Source: Segetibacter sp038211085 (GTDB lineage Bacteria > Bacteroidota > Bacteroidia > Chitinophagales > Chitinophagaceae). From it: a DNA stretch of 64,000 nucleotides. The stretch is taken from assembly GCA_038211085.1 (NCBI GenBank), contig JBBQVY010000001.1:1-64000 (forward strand), in the 5' to 3' direction. The notes under the pieces were generated by a model that had not been told where the DNA came from, made no database searches, and saw only the letters and a list, made by a program, of their open reading frames with translations. This document shows positions 43,966-53,077 of the stretch, one piece after another. Numbering within the stretch: position 1 is the stretch's first letter; every line of letters begins with the position of its first letter. A program made the translations under genes and the position numbers.

Positions 43966-44000
43966 AATAAAAAAGCCGCTCTGCAATAGCAGAACGGCTT
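43966..44000 (-). terminator. Terminator of the TonB receptor/lipoprotein operon
   Basis: On the minus strand AAGCCGTTCTGC-TATT-GCAGAGCGGCTT is followed by TTTTATTTT, 22 bp after the stop of the lipoprotein gene. Confidence 0.85.
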
Positions 44001-44022
44001 ATGAATATTAATGTGGTTATAT

Positions 44023-45429
44023 TTAAAACTTAGTCCATGTTCTCCACCATGTGTCGCCTATAGCGCAGGCACCTTTATATGCTACCTGTGTAAAACCTGT
44101 AAGTTTTGAGGCTGAAAATAGTGCACCGCTTGCAGCGGGAGAACCAGCATCAGCAATGTTGAAGTCTGGCGCTGTATAGTTAAATGGAGCGACCAATTTA
44201 ACATCGCTATTATTTGCAAGTATAGAATTGCTATAGGCAGCAGTACTGTACCACGCCAATATAGATGCATTATCTGCACCAGTTGCTGCTGTAGAACTTG
44301 CTGCATACACAACAGGTAGCGGGCTGCCAGCTATAATGGTTCCCTGCACAAATAATGACGGTGTTGTACCATTTATGTTGTTATCAGTAGGCACTCCTTT
44401 GGAAGCATCGATAATTAATCCCCTTGGCCAGCCGGCAATAATGGAATTGTATAAAGAAATAGTGGAGTTACGGCGTATTTGCGCACCAGCTAAAAACTTG
44501 CTATTACCAATGTTGGTAAGAGTAGCTTTTGGACCAAGAACAGTCATGTTACTAAACACTGCAGACGTTTGTGGAGTAAGGTTACTTCCATTAGCGTCGT
44601 TATCGCTTTCAAAGGCTTCGCTATTGCTAATGTCTGCTACAGCAGAATCACGCAAGGCAATACCAAATTGTACTTTTCCGGCAAAGCCGTTGTCTGTATC
44701 AAAATCATCATCAAGAGTGCGGAATGAGATGAGGTGACGGCAATTTACATTTCCGCCAAACCACTCAAAACTATCGTCGTTGGCATAAGATACCTGCACA
44801 TAATCAACCACTGTCTGGCTACCTACACCACCGAAAGTAAGACCATTGATTTCCTTATCGGGTAAAAAAGCATAGCCGGCATATTCAATACGGACATAGC
44901 GTAAAATACCACTGTTATCAGCGGGGTTTTGTTGCTGTGTTACGGGTGTACCATATAAGCCCAAACCATCACTGTTATTAATACCTCCTTCAATTTCACC
45001 AAGCCCCTGCTGACCGTTAAAAGATGCATTGGTTGGTGCATTACCAAGTATTACCACGCCAGCCCAGTCGCCACGTTGTGGAGTAGCTGCTTCTGAGGTA
45101 AACACAATTGGTTTAGCAGCAGTGGCATCAGCAATTATTTTGCTGCTGCGGGTAATGATCAAGCCGCCGTTACGGCCGCTTTCACCAACTATTTTAGTGC
45201 CCGGCTCAATGGTTAAAACGGCGCCATTGGTTACATATACAAGACCACGCAGTTTGTAAACAAACTCTGCCTTTAATGTTCTGTTGGAGGTTATCCTGCC
45301 TTCCAAAATAGTATTCTCGGTAGTGCCACCCGGCTGGGTTACAACCGTAGTTCCACCGTCCACTTCTATCTTACGGCACCCGGTCATAAATAAACCGCCT
45401 GTTATCAGCAAAAGAAACAACTTTTTCAT
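44023..45429 (-). CDS. Lipoprotein of beta-helix type, partner of the TonB receptor
   Basis: The 468-residue protein has a lipoprotein signal (FLLLITGGLFMTGC). The mature part includes GRITSNRTLKAEFVYKLRG, GAVLTIEPGTKIVGESGRNG, GDWAGVVILGNAPTN, SYANDDSFEWFGGNVNCRHL and a C-terminal GDTWWRTWTKF. Repeated short strands and Gly/Asn turns suggest a right-handed beta-helix. It follows the TonB receptor by 32 bp and ends at a strong terminator, so the two form a unit, as a surface lipoprotein and its receptor often do. It differs from SusD in sequence and fold. Its ligand is unknown; the nearby phosphate import genes make a phosphorus compound one possibility (inference). Confidence 0.78.
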   Translation of the reverse strand: MKKLFLLLITGGLFMTGCRKIEVDGGTTVVTQPGGTTENTILEGRITSNRTLKAEFVYKLRGLVYVTNGAVLTIEPGTKIVGESGRNGGLIITRSSKIIADATAAKPIVFTSEAATPQRGDWAGVVILGNAPTNASFNGQQGLGEIEGGINNSDGLGLYGTPVTQQQNPADNSGILRYVRIEYAGYAFLPDKEINGLTFGGVGSQTVVDYVQVSYANDDSFEWFGGNVNCRHLISFRTLDDDFDTDNGFAGKVQFGIALRDSAVADISNSEAFESDNDANGSNLTPQTSAVFSNMTVLGPKATLTNIGNSKFLAGAQIRRNSTISLYNSIIAGWPRGLIIDASKGVPTDNNINGTTPSLFVQGTIIAGSPLPVVYAASSTAATGADNASILAWYSTAAYSNSILANNSDVKLVAPFNYTAPDFNIADAGSPAASGALFSASKLTGFTQVAYKGACAIGDTWWRTWTKF

Positions 45430-45461
45430 ACTTCGATTTTATTAATTTTTCGTGTGTTTGG

Positions 45462-48281
45462 TTATTTGATGTTATACGAAAGTGATAGACTAACATTGCT
45501 GCCATACCTGCGTTTTATTGCAAGTGCATCTGAACCCTTATCATACTTTTTATTGTCATTCAGGTCGTGATAATAGTTAGCTGGCCTGTTTAGTAAGTCA
45601 GAGATATTTAGTTTTATTTCGGCTTTCTTATTAATAATTTTCTTAGCTATTTGCATATCAAATAACGGACGACTTGCCTCCCATACCGGTGGATAGTCAT
45701 TACCACCTACATACAGGATGCGGTCACCGATCTGGTTGTATAATAGTGTTGTTGATAGGCCCAGCTTATCTACATCGTACTGCACCGATGCATTAAGCAC
45801 GTACGGGCTCTGACCTTGCATTGGTCTCTTAAGTTGGAAGTTATTCCGTTCTACCCTGTTGTAGATGTAAGAGACGTTAGACTGTACGGTGAAGTTTTTT
45901 AGAGCTTCATTAAAGTCTAGCTTTTTTCTGTACTCTAATTCTATACCATAGCCCTTTGCCTGGTCTGCATTAATGTAGTTGAAAGTACTTGAGCTACCGG
46001 CACCACTTTGATTAAAGTATAACTCAATAGGGTTCTTAAAATATTTATAAAAAACACCTACTGTAAAAATTTCTCCGGCTCTTGGGTACAGCTCGTATCG
46101 AACATCCAGGTTGGTAATTTTTGTACGTTGTAAGGTTTTGTTACCGGTTACTGTTGCACCAAGGTCAAAGTCGAAAAAGGCAAAATCGCTCAATTCTCTA
46201 AACTCCGGCCTTATAACTGTTTGCGACGCAGAAACCCTGATATTGGTTTTATTATTGAGCTTATAAGTAAAGTTTACGCCTGGCAAATAATCCCTCACCT
46301 GGCTGTGTACATGGCGGCTATCACTGGCTTTAACGCTGCCTATTAACTGATCGTAATCTTCTACCCTTACACCCCACACGGCCCTGATTTTTTCGCTGAA
46401 TTGGTTATCGAATTGTAGAAAACCGGCATTTAAAATTGTGTTGGCTATATACCGATACTGGCTGCCTGCAAGTTCGTTAAATGCAAACTTGTTATCGAAG
46501 CCTGTACCAAAGTTGTTCGGACTAAATATTTGATCTTCCGGTAAAGCCTGCAACGCTTTGTTTTCGCCGGCAGGTATGTATATGGCGAATGGCCTTGAGT
46601 TAAATATGCGATCCTTTACCTGGAAGAAGTAACCGGCTTTTACTGTTTGATTTAAATCGAACAACTTAAAACTTTTAGAAACATCAGCCCCGGTGTTGTA
46701 GATGTAGTCGCTTAGGAAACCATAATAACGGCTGCCACTTTTTTGTGAAGTGCTGCTTGCAGAAAGTAGTGCCAGGTAAGGTGCATTAACTTCATCAGCG
46801 TCCTGGTTGTATTGTATACGGCGCTGGTCGGGTATGTACTGATCTAAAATGTTGAAACTGCCGTACCAGTGTAGTTTTGTTTTAAGTGCTACCAGGTTAT
46901 GGTCTCCCGAAACCATGGTATTAAAAAAAGTATTTGTTTTTAAAGCCAGCTCACTTGCCCGAATGTTCTCACCATTAATGGCATTCAATTCAAAATCTTT
47001 ACCTGTTCTCTTTGTTACATAATCATTGGCATTTACGTTCAACAGGTTTTTAAAAGATATTTTATGATTGTTACCAAGTTGCAGGGTAATGTTTCCCAAA
47101 GCACCCCACAAAACATTCTGGCTGTAGTTGTCATTCTGATAATCAAAATTTACAGAGGCTACATTGTTTTGTACTGAGTATATACGGTTATCAAATTGTG
47201 TTCTCTTATTAGTTTGATTGTAGTTGACCGCGAAAATTGCTCCGAGTTTATAATTATCCTTAAAGCGTTTATTAAAGCCACCGCTTACCTGGAAGCTCTT
47301 GTTTAGAACCGGGAAAAAGTTTGAATTATTTTTTCCGGAAGACCAGATATTTTCAAAGGTTTTTCCAAATTCAGTTTTCGGTCCTTGTGCCAAACCACTG
47401 TAATTGTTTTTGGTGGGAAGGTTAGAAGGCAATGCCCGGGTTCCATCGTCAAAACCTAAAAAATCGTATTTGCCACCTTTGTAAGTATAAAAATCGCTGC
47501 CGATTGTTTGGGTGTTAAAACCTGTACCTATTTGCACATCCAAAAAGTTTTTGGTAGGAACATCTTTTGTATTTACCTGCACTAGTCCGCCAGCCCACTC
47601 ACCTGTTAACTCAGGTATAAATGATTTATTGATGATTATATTATCAATCATGGAAGATGGAAAAATATCGAAGGAGAAAGTCTTTCTATCAGGCTCTGTA
47701 CTGCCCAACAAAATACCATTTAACATAGCCTGGTTGTAGCGATCGCTTAAACCTCTTACTACTAAATATTTACCTTCCTGTATACTGGTACCGGGTACAC
47801 GTTTTAAAACTTCACCTGTGTTTTTATCCGGCGATCTTCTTATAGCTTCTGCAGATACAACCTGTGCTACTGTACTTGTATTTTTTTGGTAAGCAATTAA
47901 GGAGTTAATACTTTCCTTTTTGATAGAAGAAGATTGAACGGTGACTGTCTCTAAAGTTTTTTGAGCATCTTCTAACAGAATTAATAATTCTTCTGCACCG
48001 GGTGCAGTAATAGCAAGGCTTTTATCCTGGTAACCTATAGCTGAAAATAAGAGTGTAACTTTTTTAGTATCGGCAACGGGCAAACTAAAATTTCCCTCTA
48101 TATCTGAAGATACACCCCTGGAAGTACCCTCTAGTTTTACCGACACACCAACCAATGCTTCATTACGTGAATTGTGAATTTTTCCACTAATCCTCACCTG
48201 TTGCGAATACGCAGAAAAAAATAACAAGAAAATGAAAAAAGATAAAGAAATAAAAGTCTTACTGACCATTCGTGATTTCAT
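45462..48281 (-). CDS. TonB-dependent receptor with carboxypeptidase-like N-terminal domain
   Basis: The 939-residue protein has a signal peptide (TFISLSFFIFLLFFSAYSQ), a CarboxypepD_reg-like domain (VRISGKIHNSRNEALVGVSV, GNFSLPVADTKKVTLLFSAI), and a plug domain with STVAQVVSAEAIRRSPDKNT, GEVLKRVPGTSIQEGKYLVV and RGLSDRYNQAMLNGILLG. The barrel has the usual ending (NRPANYYHDLNDNKKYDKGS to LSLSYNIK). It imports a large or scarce ligand with energy from TonB. It is the first gene of a two-gene unit with the beta-helix lipoprotein. The divergent neighbour, 229 bp away, is the DUF47/PiT phosphate operon. Confidence 0.93.
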   Translation of the reverse strand: MKSRMVSKTFISLSFFIFLLFFSAYSQQVRISGKIHNSRNEALVGVSVKLEGTSRGVSSDIEGNFSLPVADTKKVTLLFSAIGYQDKSLAITAPGAEELLILLEDAQKTLETVTVQSSSIKKESINSLIAYQKNTSTVAQVVSAEAIRRSPDKNTGEVLKRVPGTSIQEGKYLVVRGLSDRYNQAMLNGILLGSTEPDRKTFSFDIFPSSMIDNIIINKSFIPELTGEWAGGLVQVNTKDVPTKNFLDVQIGTGFNTQTIGSDFYTYKGGKYDFLGFDDGTRALPSNLPTKNNYSGLAQGPKTEFGKTFENIWSSGKNNSNFFPVLNKSFQVSGGFNKRFKDNYKLGAIFAVNYNQTNKRTQFDNRIYSVQNNVASVNFDYQNDNYSQNVLWGALGNITLQLGNNHKISFKNLLNVNANDYVTKRTGKDFELNAINGENIRASELALKTNTFFNTMVSGDHNLVALKTKLHWYGSFNILDQYIPDQRRIQYNQDADEVNAPYLALLSASSTSQKSGSRYYGFLSDYIYNTGADVSKSFKLFDLNQTVKAGYFFQVKDRIFNSRPFAIYIPAGENKALQALPEDQIFSPNNFGTGFDNKFAFNELAGSQYRYIANTILNAGFLQFDNQFSEKIRAVWGVRVEDYDQLIGSVKASDSRHVHSQVRDYLPGVNFTYKLNNKTNIRVSASQTVIRPEFRELSDFAFFDFDLGATVTGNKTLQRTKITNLDVRYELYPRAGEIFTVGVFYKYFKNPIELYFNQSGAGSSSTFNYINADQAKGYGIELEYRKKLDFNEALKNFTVQSNVSYIYNRVERNNFQLKRPMQGQSPYVLNASVQYDVDKLGLSTTLLYNQIGDRILYVGGNDYPPVWEASRPLFDMQIAKKIINKKAEIKLNISDLLNRPANYYHDLNDNKKYDKGSDALAIKRRYGSNVSLSLSYNIK

Positions 48282-48458
48282 GCTGCAAAACTAAAATCCC
48301 ATTGTTTCGTAATTGTTACCCCAATGTTATGAGAATATTAAGAAGTATAGTTTAACTTATAGAATTAGCCCATGTTTTGCGTACGCATTCATTATTGAAT
48401 ACAAAACGTTTTGTAGTTAGTGTGGCATTCTATGTTATGTAATTATTAAGAAAAAACT

Positions 48459-48493
48459 TTTGCTGCAAGCTTGGGAGCATAATTCTATTTTTG
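48459..48493 (+). promoter_or_regulatory. Promoter of the DUF47/PiT operon
   Basis: TTTG at 48459-48462 and TATTTTTG at 48486-48493 fit the Bacteroidota consensus with a 23-bp spacer. It lies within the longer possible frame and 17 bp before ATG 48511, which supports the later start. Confidence 0.5.
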
Positions 48494-48510
48494 CGAAAAT
48501 TATCTACCGT

Positions 48511-49158
48511 ATGGGTCTCAACTCTTTTGGAAAATTGTTCATGCCTAAAAACAAAATATTTTACGAATTATTTGAGGAAGTAGGCATAACTGTTCGTAAA
48601 ATGGGAGCGGTCCTTAAGCAAATAGTTAACGAGCCAGATTACGACAAGAGGGCTTCGCTAACTACACAATTAGAGGACCTTGAGCACATTAATGACGATC
48701 ATACGCATAAGATATTTACCGAATTAGGGCGCAATTTTATTACCCCCTTCGATCGTGAGGATATACACACACTTGCCTCAGCGCTTGATGACATAGCAGA
48801 TTACATTTATGCATCAGCTAAAAAGATCAACTTCTACAGGGTTAACCCCAATGACACCGGTATTCAAAAAATGGCTGAATTAATTGAACAGGGTACCATA
48901 CATGTTCAAAGTGCCGTAAAGGAACTAAGGGACATGAAAAATCTTCGGTTAATTACAGAAGCCCTGGTTAGGGTGAATGACATTGAAAACCAGGCCGACG
49001 ATATTTTTGACCTGAGCATTGAAAAGCTCTTTAACCAGGAAAACGATTTTAAAGAGGTAATTAAGAAAAGAGAAATATACCAGGTAATGGAAATTGCAAC
49101 TGATAAATGCGAAGATGCAGCCAATGTTATTGAATCAATCATTGTTAAATACGCCTAA
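48511..49158 (+). CDS. DUF47 (PhoU-like) protein, PiT accessory
   Basis: A frame is open from TTG 48460, but a promoter sits inside this stretch, so ATG 48511 is chosen (215 residues). Typical DUF47 features are KLFMPKNKIFYELFEEVGIT, LEDLEHINDDHTHKIFTELG, NFITPFDREDIHTLASALDD and IADYIYASAKKINFYRV, plus REIYQVMEIATDKCEDAANV near the end. It should form a long helical bundle related to PhoU and act at the membrane as regulator or partner of the PiT permease, which follows after 35 bp. Confidence 0.92.
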   Translation: MGLNSFGKLFMPKNKIFYELFEEVGITVRKMGAVLKQIVNEPDYDKRASLTTQLEDLEHINDDHTHKIFTELGRNFITPFDREDIHTLASALDDIADYIYASAKKINFYRVNPNDTGIQKMAELIEQGTIHVQSAVKELRDMKNLRLITEALVRVNDIENQADDIFDLSIEKLFNQENDFKEVIKKREIYQVMEIATDKCEDAANVIESIIVKYA

Positions 49159-49193
49159 GCTTCTTCAAATTTTTTCGCTGGTAAACTGACTGT

Positions 49194-50207
49194 ATGACTG
49201 CAATACTTATCATCATAATTGCCTTTGCCTTTATTTTCGATTATATCAATGGCTTTCACGATGCAGCCAATTCTATAGCTACTATTGTTTCTACTAAAGT
49301 ATTAACACCTTTCCAGGCTGTTATTTGGGCGGCAATTTTCAATTTCTCTGCCTTCTTTATTTCCAAGTATATCATTGGTGGATTTGGTATTGCTGATACC
49401 ATTGCCAAAAGTGTAACCATAACCAGGGGCGATCCCTTAGCTATGTATGTTATTCTTGCCGGGTTATTATCTGCAATAATCTGGAACCTTATCACGTGGT
49501 GGTTTGGTATACCTTCAAGCTCATCGCATGCCTTAATAGGAGGTTTAATAGGCGCTGCCGTTACACGTTACGGAACGATTAAGGTGGTTGTTGCCAGCAA
49601 GGTTATTCCAATTATTTCTTTTATTGTTTTTGCACCATTGATAGGAATGATCATCGCGTTTTTTATAACGGTTATCATTGTACATCTTTCCAAACGATCT
49701 AATCCTTACAAAGCTGAAAAATGGTTTAAGAGATTACAATTAGTTTCTTCGGCATTGTTTAGTATAGGACACGGAGGTAACGATGCCCAAAAAGTAATGG
49801 GACTGATTGGTGCAGCAATGTTAGCCAGTAATTACATAAAAAGCTTTAGCGAAATACCTGACTGGGTTCCGATTTCATGTTTTATTGCAATAGCTTTTGG
49901 TACCATGAGCGGTGGATGGAAAATTGTGAAGACTATGGGTACACGTATTACCAAGGTAACTCCACTCGAGGGTGTTGCCGCAGAAACTGCTGGTGCTATC
50001 ACCTTATTTTTGACCGAGCATTTTAAAATACCTGTAAGTACTACACATACCATAACAGGTGCTATTATAGGTGTAGGTGCCACTAAACGTCTTTCTGCAG
50101 TAAGGTGGGGTGTTACCGTAAACCTGTTATGGGCCTGGATTTTAACCATACCCGTAAGTGCATTATTAGCAGCAATCATCTTTTTTATTCTTAAAGCGTT
50201 TGTGTAG
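49194..50207 (+). CDS. Inorganic phosphate transporter (PiT family)
   Basis: A 337-residue membrane protein with about ten helices. The two inverted signature repeats are DYINGFHDAANSIATIVSTK near the N-terminus and IGHGGNDAQKVMGLIGAAML in the middle. GGLIGAAVTRYG and TTHTITGAIIGVGATKRLSA are further family segments. It imports phosphate, probably as a metal-phosphate complex, with protons or sodium. It is coupled to the DUF47 gene (gap 35 bp), the usual PitA pairing. Short length and lack of a large cytoplasmic loop fit the bacterial type. Confidence 0.94.
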   Translation: MTAILIIIIAFAFIFDYINGFHDAANSIATIVSTKVLTPFQAVIWAAIFNFSAFFISKYIIGGFGIADTIAKSVTITRGDPLAMYVILAGLLSAIIWNLITWWFGIPSSSSHALIGGLIGAAVTRYGTIKVVVASKVIPIISFIVFAPLIGMIIAFFITVIIVHLSKRSNPYKAEKWFKRLQLVSSALFSIGHGGNDAQKVMGLIGAAMLASNYIKSFSEIPDWVPISCFIAIAFGTMSGGWKIVKTMGTRITKVTPLEGVAAETAGAITLFLTEHFKIPVSTTHTITGAIIGVGATKRLSAVRWGVTVNLLWAWILTIPVSALLAAIIFFILKAFV

Positions 50208-50276
50208 TAGCTATCTTTTCAAATCCTTGTCTTTCGCCTATTTACTCTATTTTGCGTTTAGTTAATTAATTCTTCT

Positions 50277-51332
50277 ATGCAAAAAATTCTTGTTACCGGT
50301 GGCTGCGGCTATATTGGTTCTCATACCATTGTTGACTTACTTGAAAATGGTTTTGAGGTTATCTCTATTGACGATAATTCCCGGTCTACCAAATATTTAC
50401 TGGATGGCATTTCAAAAATTACCGGTAAAAAAGTAAAAAATTATAATGTTGATCTGAAAGATTATAACGATACCCGGGCAGTTTTCCAGGAGAATGAAGA
50501 TATACAGGGTATTATTCATTTTGCCGCATACAAAGCCGTTGGCGAATCTGTAGAGCAACCGTTAATGTATTTTGAGAACAATCTTTTCTCTCTTATAAAT
50601 TTGATGAAGTGTGTGGAAGAATTTGAAATTCCGCATTTTGTTTTTTCTTCAAGTTGTACGGTATATGGCAATCCGGATACATTGCCTGTTACTGAAAATT
50701 CCGCTATTAAAAACGCAGAATCTCCTTATGGTGCCACTAAGCAAATGGGAGAAGATATTTTAAAATGGATCGTAAAAAATGGTAGTTCAAAAGCCATATT
50801 ACTGAGATATTTTAATCCTGTTGGGGCTCATCCCTCCATACTTATTGGTGAGTTACCATTAGGGAAACCAGCCAACCTGGTGCCTGCCATCACACAAACC
50901 GCCATTGGTAAAATTGAACAGTTAACGGTTTTTGGCAAAGACTATCCTACACGGGATGGTACCTGCATACGCGATTACATTCATGTATCTGATATTGCGC
51001 ATGCCCACACCCTTGCATTGCAATACATGATTGATAATAAAACAAAAACAAACTGCGACATATTTAATTTGGGAAGTGGTAATGGATACACTGTTTTAGA
51101 AGCCATTAATGCCTTTGAAGAAGTTAGTACCGCCAAATTAAATTATCTGCTTGGACCACGCCGCCAGGGCGATGTAATTGCTATTTACGCTAACAACGAA
51201 CTTGCTGTAAATGAACTGGGTTGGATTATAAAGTACGACCTTAAAGATATGATGCGAACAGCCTGGTTGTGGGAGCAAAAGGTTAAGGAAGATGAACAAA
51301 TTATTAAAAGCCAGCAATTTCAATTGAACTAA
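50277..51332 (+). CDS. galE: UDP-glucose 4-epimerase
   Basis: The 351-residue short-chain dehydrogenase has GGCGYIGSHTIVDLLENGF at the N-terminus, the catalytic SSSCTVYG and SPYGATKQMGEDIL (Tyr, Lys), and the substrate segments LLRYFNPVGAHPSILIGE and YPTRDGTCIRDYIHVSDIAH. All are typical of GalE. It interconverts UDP-glucose and UDP-galactose (and possibly the GlcNAc forms) in the cytoplasm. It is 69 bp downstream of the phosphate transporter gene and ends at a strong terminator. No other Leloir genes are in the window, so it may serve envelope polysaccharide synthesis. Confidence 0.93.
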   Translation: MQKILVTGGCGYIGSHTIVDLLENGFEVISIDDNSRSTKYLLDGISKITGKKVKNYNVDLKDYNDTRAVFQENEDIQGIIHFAAYKAVGESVEQPLMYFENNLFSLINLMKCVEEFEIPHFVFSSSCTVYGNPDTLPVTENSAIKNAESPYGATKQMGEDILKWIVKNGSSKAILLRYFNPVGAHPSILIGELPLGKPANLVPAITQTAIGKIEQLTVFGKDYPTRDGTCIRDYIHVSDIAHAHTLALQYMIDNKTKTNCDIFNLGSGNGYTVLEAINAFEEVSTAKLNYLLGPRRQGDVIAIYANNELAVNELGWIIKYDLKDMMRTAWLWEQKVKEDEQIIKSQQFQLN

Positions 51333-51354
51333 GAATTTTACTCATTATTTTTCA

Positions 51355-51386
51355 AGCCAACTCTTTAAAAAGTTGGCTTTTTTGTG
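51355..51386 (+). terminator. Terminator of galE
   Basis: AAGCCAACT-CTTTAAAA-AGTTGGCTT followed by TTTTG, 22 bp after the galE stop. Confidence 0.85.
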
Positions 51387-51548
51387 CCAGCAAATCAGTT
51401 TTATATATAAAATTCCTGGAATGAGCGATTATTTACCGATATCCCTATCTTTCTGCCGATAATCGAAGCAATATTTTTAAAAACCGGGCTTTACAACCTA
51501 TTTGTAAAATTTGCATCTATTATAGTTACAACCCCAACTAACCCCGGA

Positions 51549-52310
51549 ATGCCAGCTTACTTAAACCGACTAATAGTCCTGATTTTTAGCATTGCCGCTC
51601 TTTCCCTTTTCCAGGGATGTACTAAAATGGCAGTTACAGGTCACCTGCAAAAATCAGGTATTGCCTTTACCTTCGACGATTACTCAGTAGACGAATGGTA
51701 TCGGTGTCTTCCCTTGTTCGACTCATTTAACGTAAAGGCTACCTTCTTCATCTCTAACTATAATAAATTAAAAAAGGGAGAGATTGATAAACTCAGGGTT
51801 TTAAAAAAACGCGGTCATGAAATTGCTTTTCATACAACCAATCATTTCAATATGATTAAGTATTTAAACAATGAGGGCATGAATCTATTAATTGAAAATG
51901 AAATTGAAGCGGGGTTAAGTAAACTAAATGCAGATGGGTTTTATCCTACAACATTTGCTTATCCTTATGGACATCATAACCAGGCTTTAGACAACACCTT
52001 ACTGAAATATTTTAAAAGCGTAAGAGCCCTGAATGGCACAAATAATTTTACAAAAAGCCTGGCAACAACCACTAACAATTCAATTTTATATGGCCTTGGA
52101 ATTGATGAATCGAGCAAACGACCAATGAGTACGATTTTTCAACTGGTTACCAATGCACACAACGATAATAACTGCCTGGTTCTGGTGTCGCACCATACCG
52201 ACTTACCGGGTACAAAATTTATTACAACCCAAAATACCTTGAGAAAAATTATTAAAAAAGCTGTTTCCTTAGACATGCACTTTTATACTGTTTCAGAAAT
52301 ATCCCGTTAG
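51549..52310 (+). CDS. Polysaccharide deacetylase (NodB) family lipoprotein
   Basis: The 253-residue protein has a lipoprotein-type signal (LIFSIAALSLFQGC). The NodB domain is compact: motif 1 IAFTFDDYSVDEW with the Asp pair, motif 2 HEIAFHTTNHFNM with the two metal histidines, motif 3 TFAYPYGHHNQAL, and a late LVSHHTDLPG. It should remove acetyl (or formyl) groups from surface or peptidoglycan-type sugars outside the cytoplasmic membrane. Length is near that of the bare domain. Its neighbours are unrelated and it appears monocistronic. The exact substrate cannot be told. Confidence 0.88.
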   Translation: MPAYLNRLIVLIFSIAALSLFQGCTKMAVTGHLQKSGIAFTFDDYSVDEWYRCLPLFDSFNVKATFFISNYNKLKKGEIDKLRVLKKRGHEIAFHTTNHFNMIKYLNNEGMNLLIENEIEAGLSKLNADGFYPTTFAYPYGHHNQALDNTLLKYFKSVRALNGTNNFTKSLATTTNNSILYGLGIDESSKRPMSTIFQLVTNAHNDNNCLVLVSHHTDLPGTKFITTQNTLRKIIKKAVSLDMHFYTVSEISR

Positions 52311-52499
52311 TTGCCTGGCGCATATAGCAATTATATAACAGCTTCTTATTCCCCTCCTCGTTGAATCATTTTGTTTTAAATTGCAACATACCATTTGTAC
52401 TACCCGGCAATCTGGTATTTGGTTTTGATCTAACGTTGTGATGTTTTTTCATAGCATAATAATTGTACTTCAGCCTACCAAAAAAACAAAAAAACTTAC

Positions 52500-53045
52500 A
52501 TGCATCCTGACGATATTGAATTGCTGAACAAGTTTAGGCAACCAGAACAAAAAGAACGGGCGTTTACAGACATCATTAAAAAATACCAGGAGAAGCTGTA
52601 TTGGCATATACGTCGCATGGTCATCGATCACGAAGACACCAACGATATTTTGCAAAACATGTTTATTAAAGTATGGAAGGGTCTGGAAAACTTTAGAGAA
52701 GACAGCCAGTTGTTCACGTGGTTGTACAGAATAGCTACCAATGAATGTTTAACCTTTCTTGAACAAAGAAAACGCAGGGCTTCTATAAGTCTTGGTGATG
52801 AAGAAAATGGACTGGCTAACAGAATTAAAGCTGATGAAGGCTTTGATATTAATAAACTGGAGTGGAAATTACAAGTTGCTATTCAGCAACTTCCTGAAAA
52901 ACAACGATTGGTTTTTAACCTAAGGTATTATGATGAAATGCCTTATGAGGAAATGAGCAAAGTATTAGATACCAGCCAGGGAGCATTAAAAGCCAGTTAC
53001 CATCATGCTGCCCGTAAAATTGAAGATTATATACTCAACCATTAA
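52500..53045 (+). CDS. ECF-type RNA polymerase sigma factor (second)
   Basis: The 181-residue protein has region 2 (AFTDIIKKYQEKLYWHIRRM, DTNDILQNMFIKVWKGLENF, FTWLYRIATNECLTFLEQRK) and region 4 (AIQQLPEKQRLVFNLRYYDE, YEEMSKVLDTSQGALKASYH). It is distinct in sequence from the 23.6-kb sigma factor. The next gene, 32 bp on, encodes a single-pass membrane protein that may be its anti-sigma factor, followed by a small secreted protein. The unit resembles envelope-stress operons in Bacteroidota. Confidence 0.93.
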   Translation: MHPDDIELLNKFRQPEQKERAFTDIIKKYQEKLYWHIRRMVIDHEDTNDILQNMFIKVWKGLENFREDSQLFTWLYRIATNECLTFLEQRKRRASISLGDEENGLANRIKADEGFDINKLEWKLQVAIQQLPEKQRLVFNLRYYDEMPYEEMSKVLDTSQGALKASYHHAARKIEDYILNH

Positions 53046-53077
53046 ACCAAGCTGCTTTTAAAACGTCTCAAAAAGGA

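Noticed and set aside
43674..44011. Two overlapping frames upstream of the phosphoesterase gene (78 codons minus, 75 codons plus)
   Set aside because: No motif, signal or plausible start; the two overlap on opposite strands.
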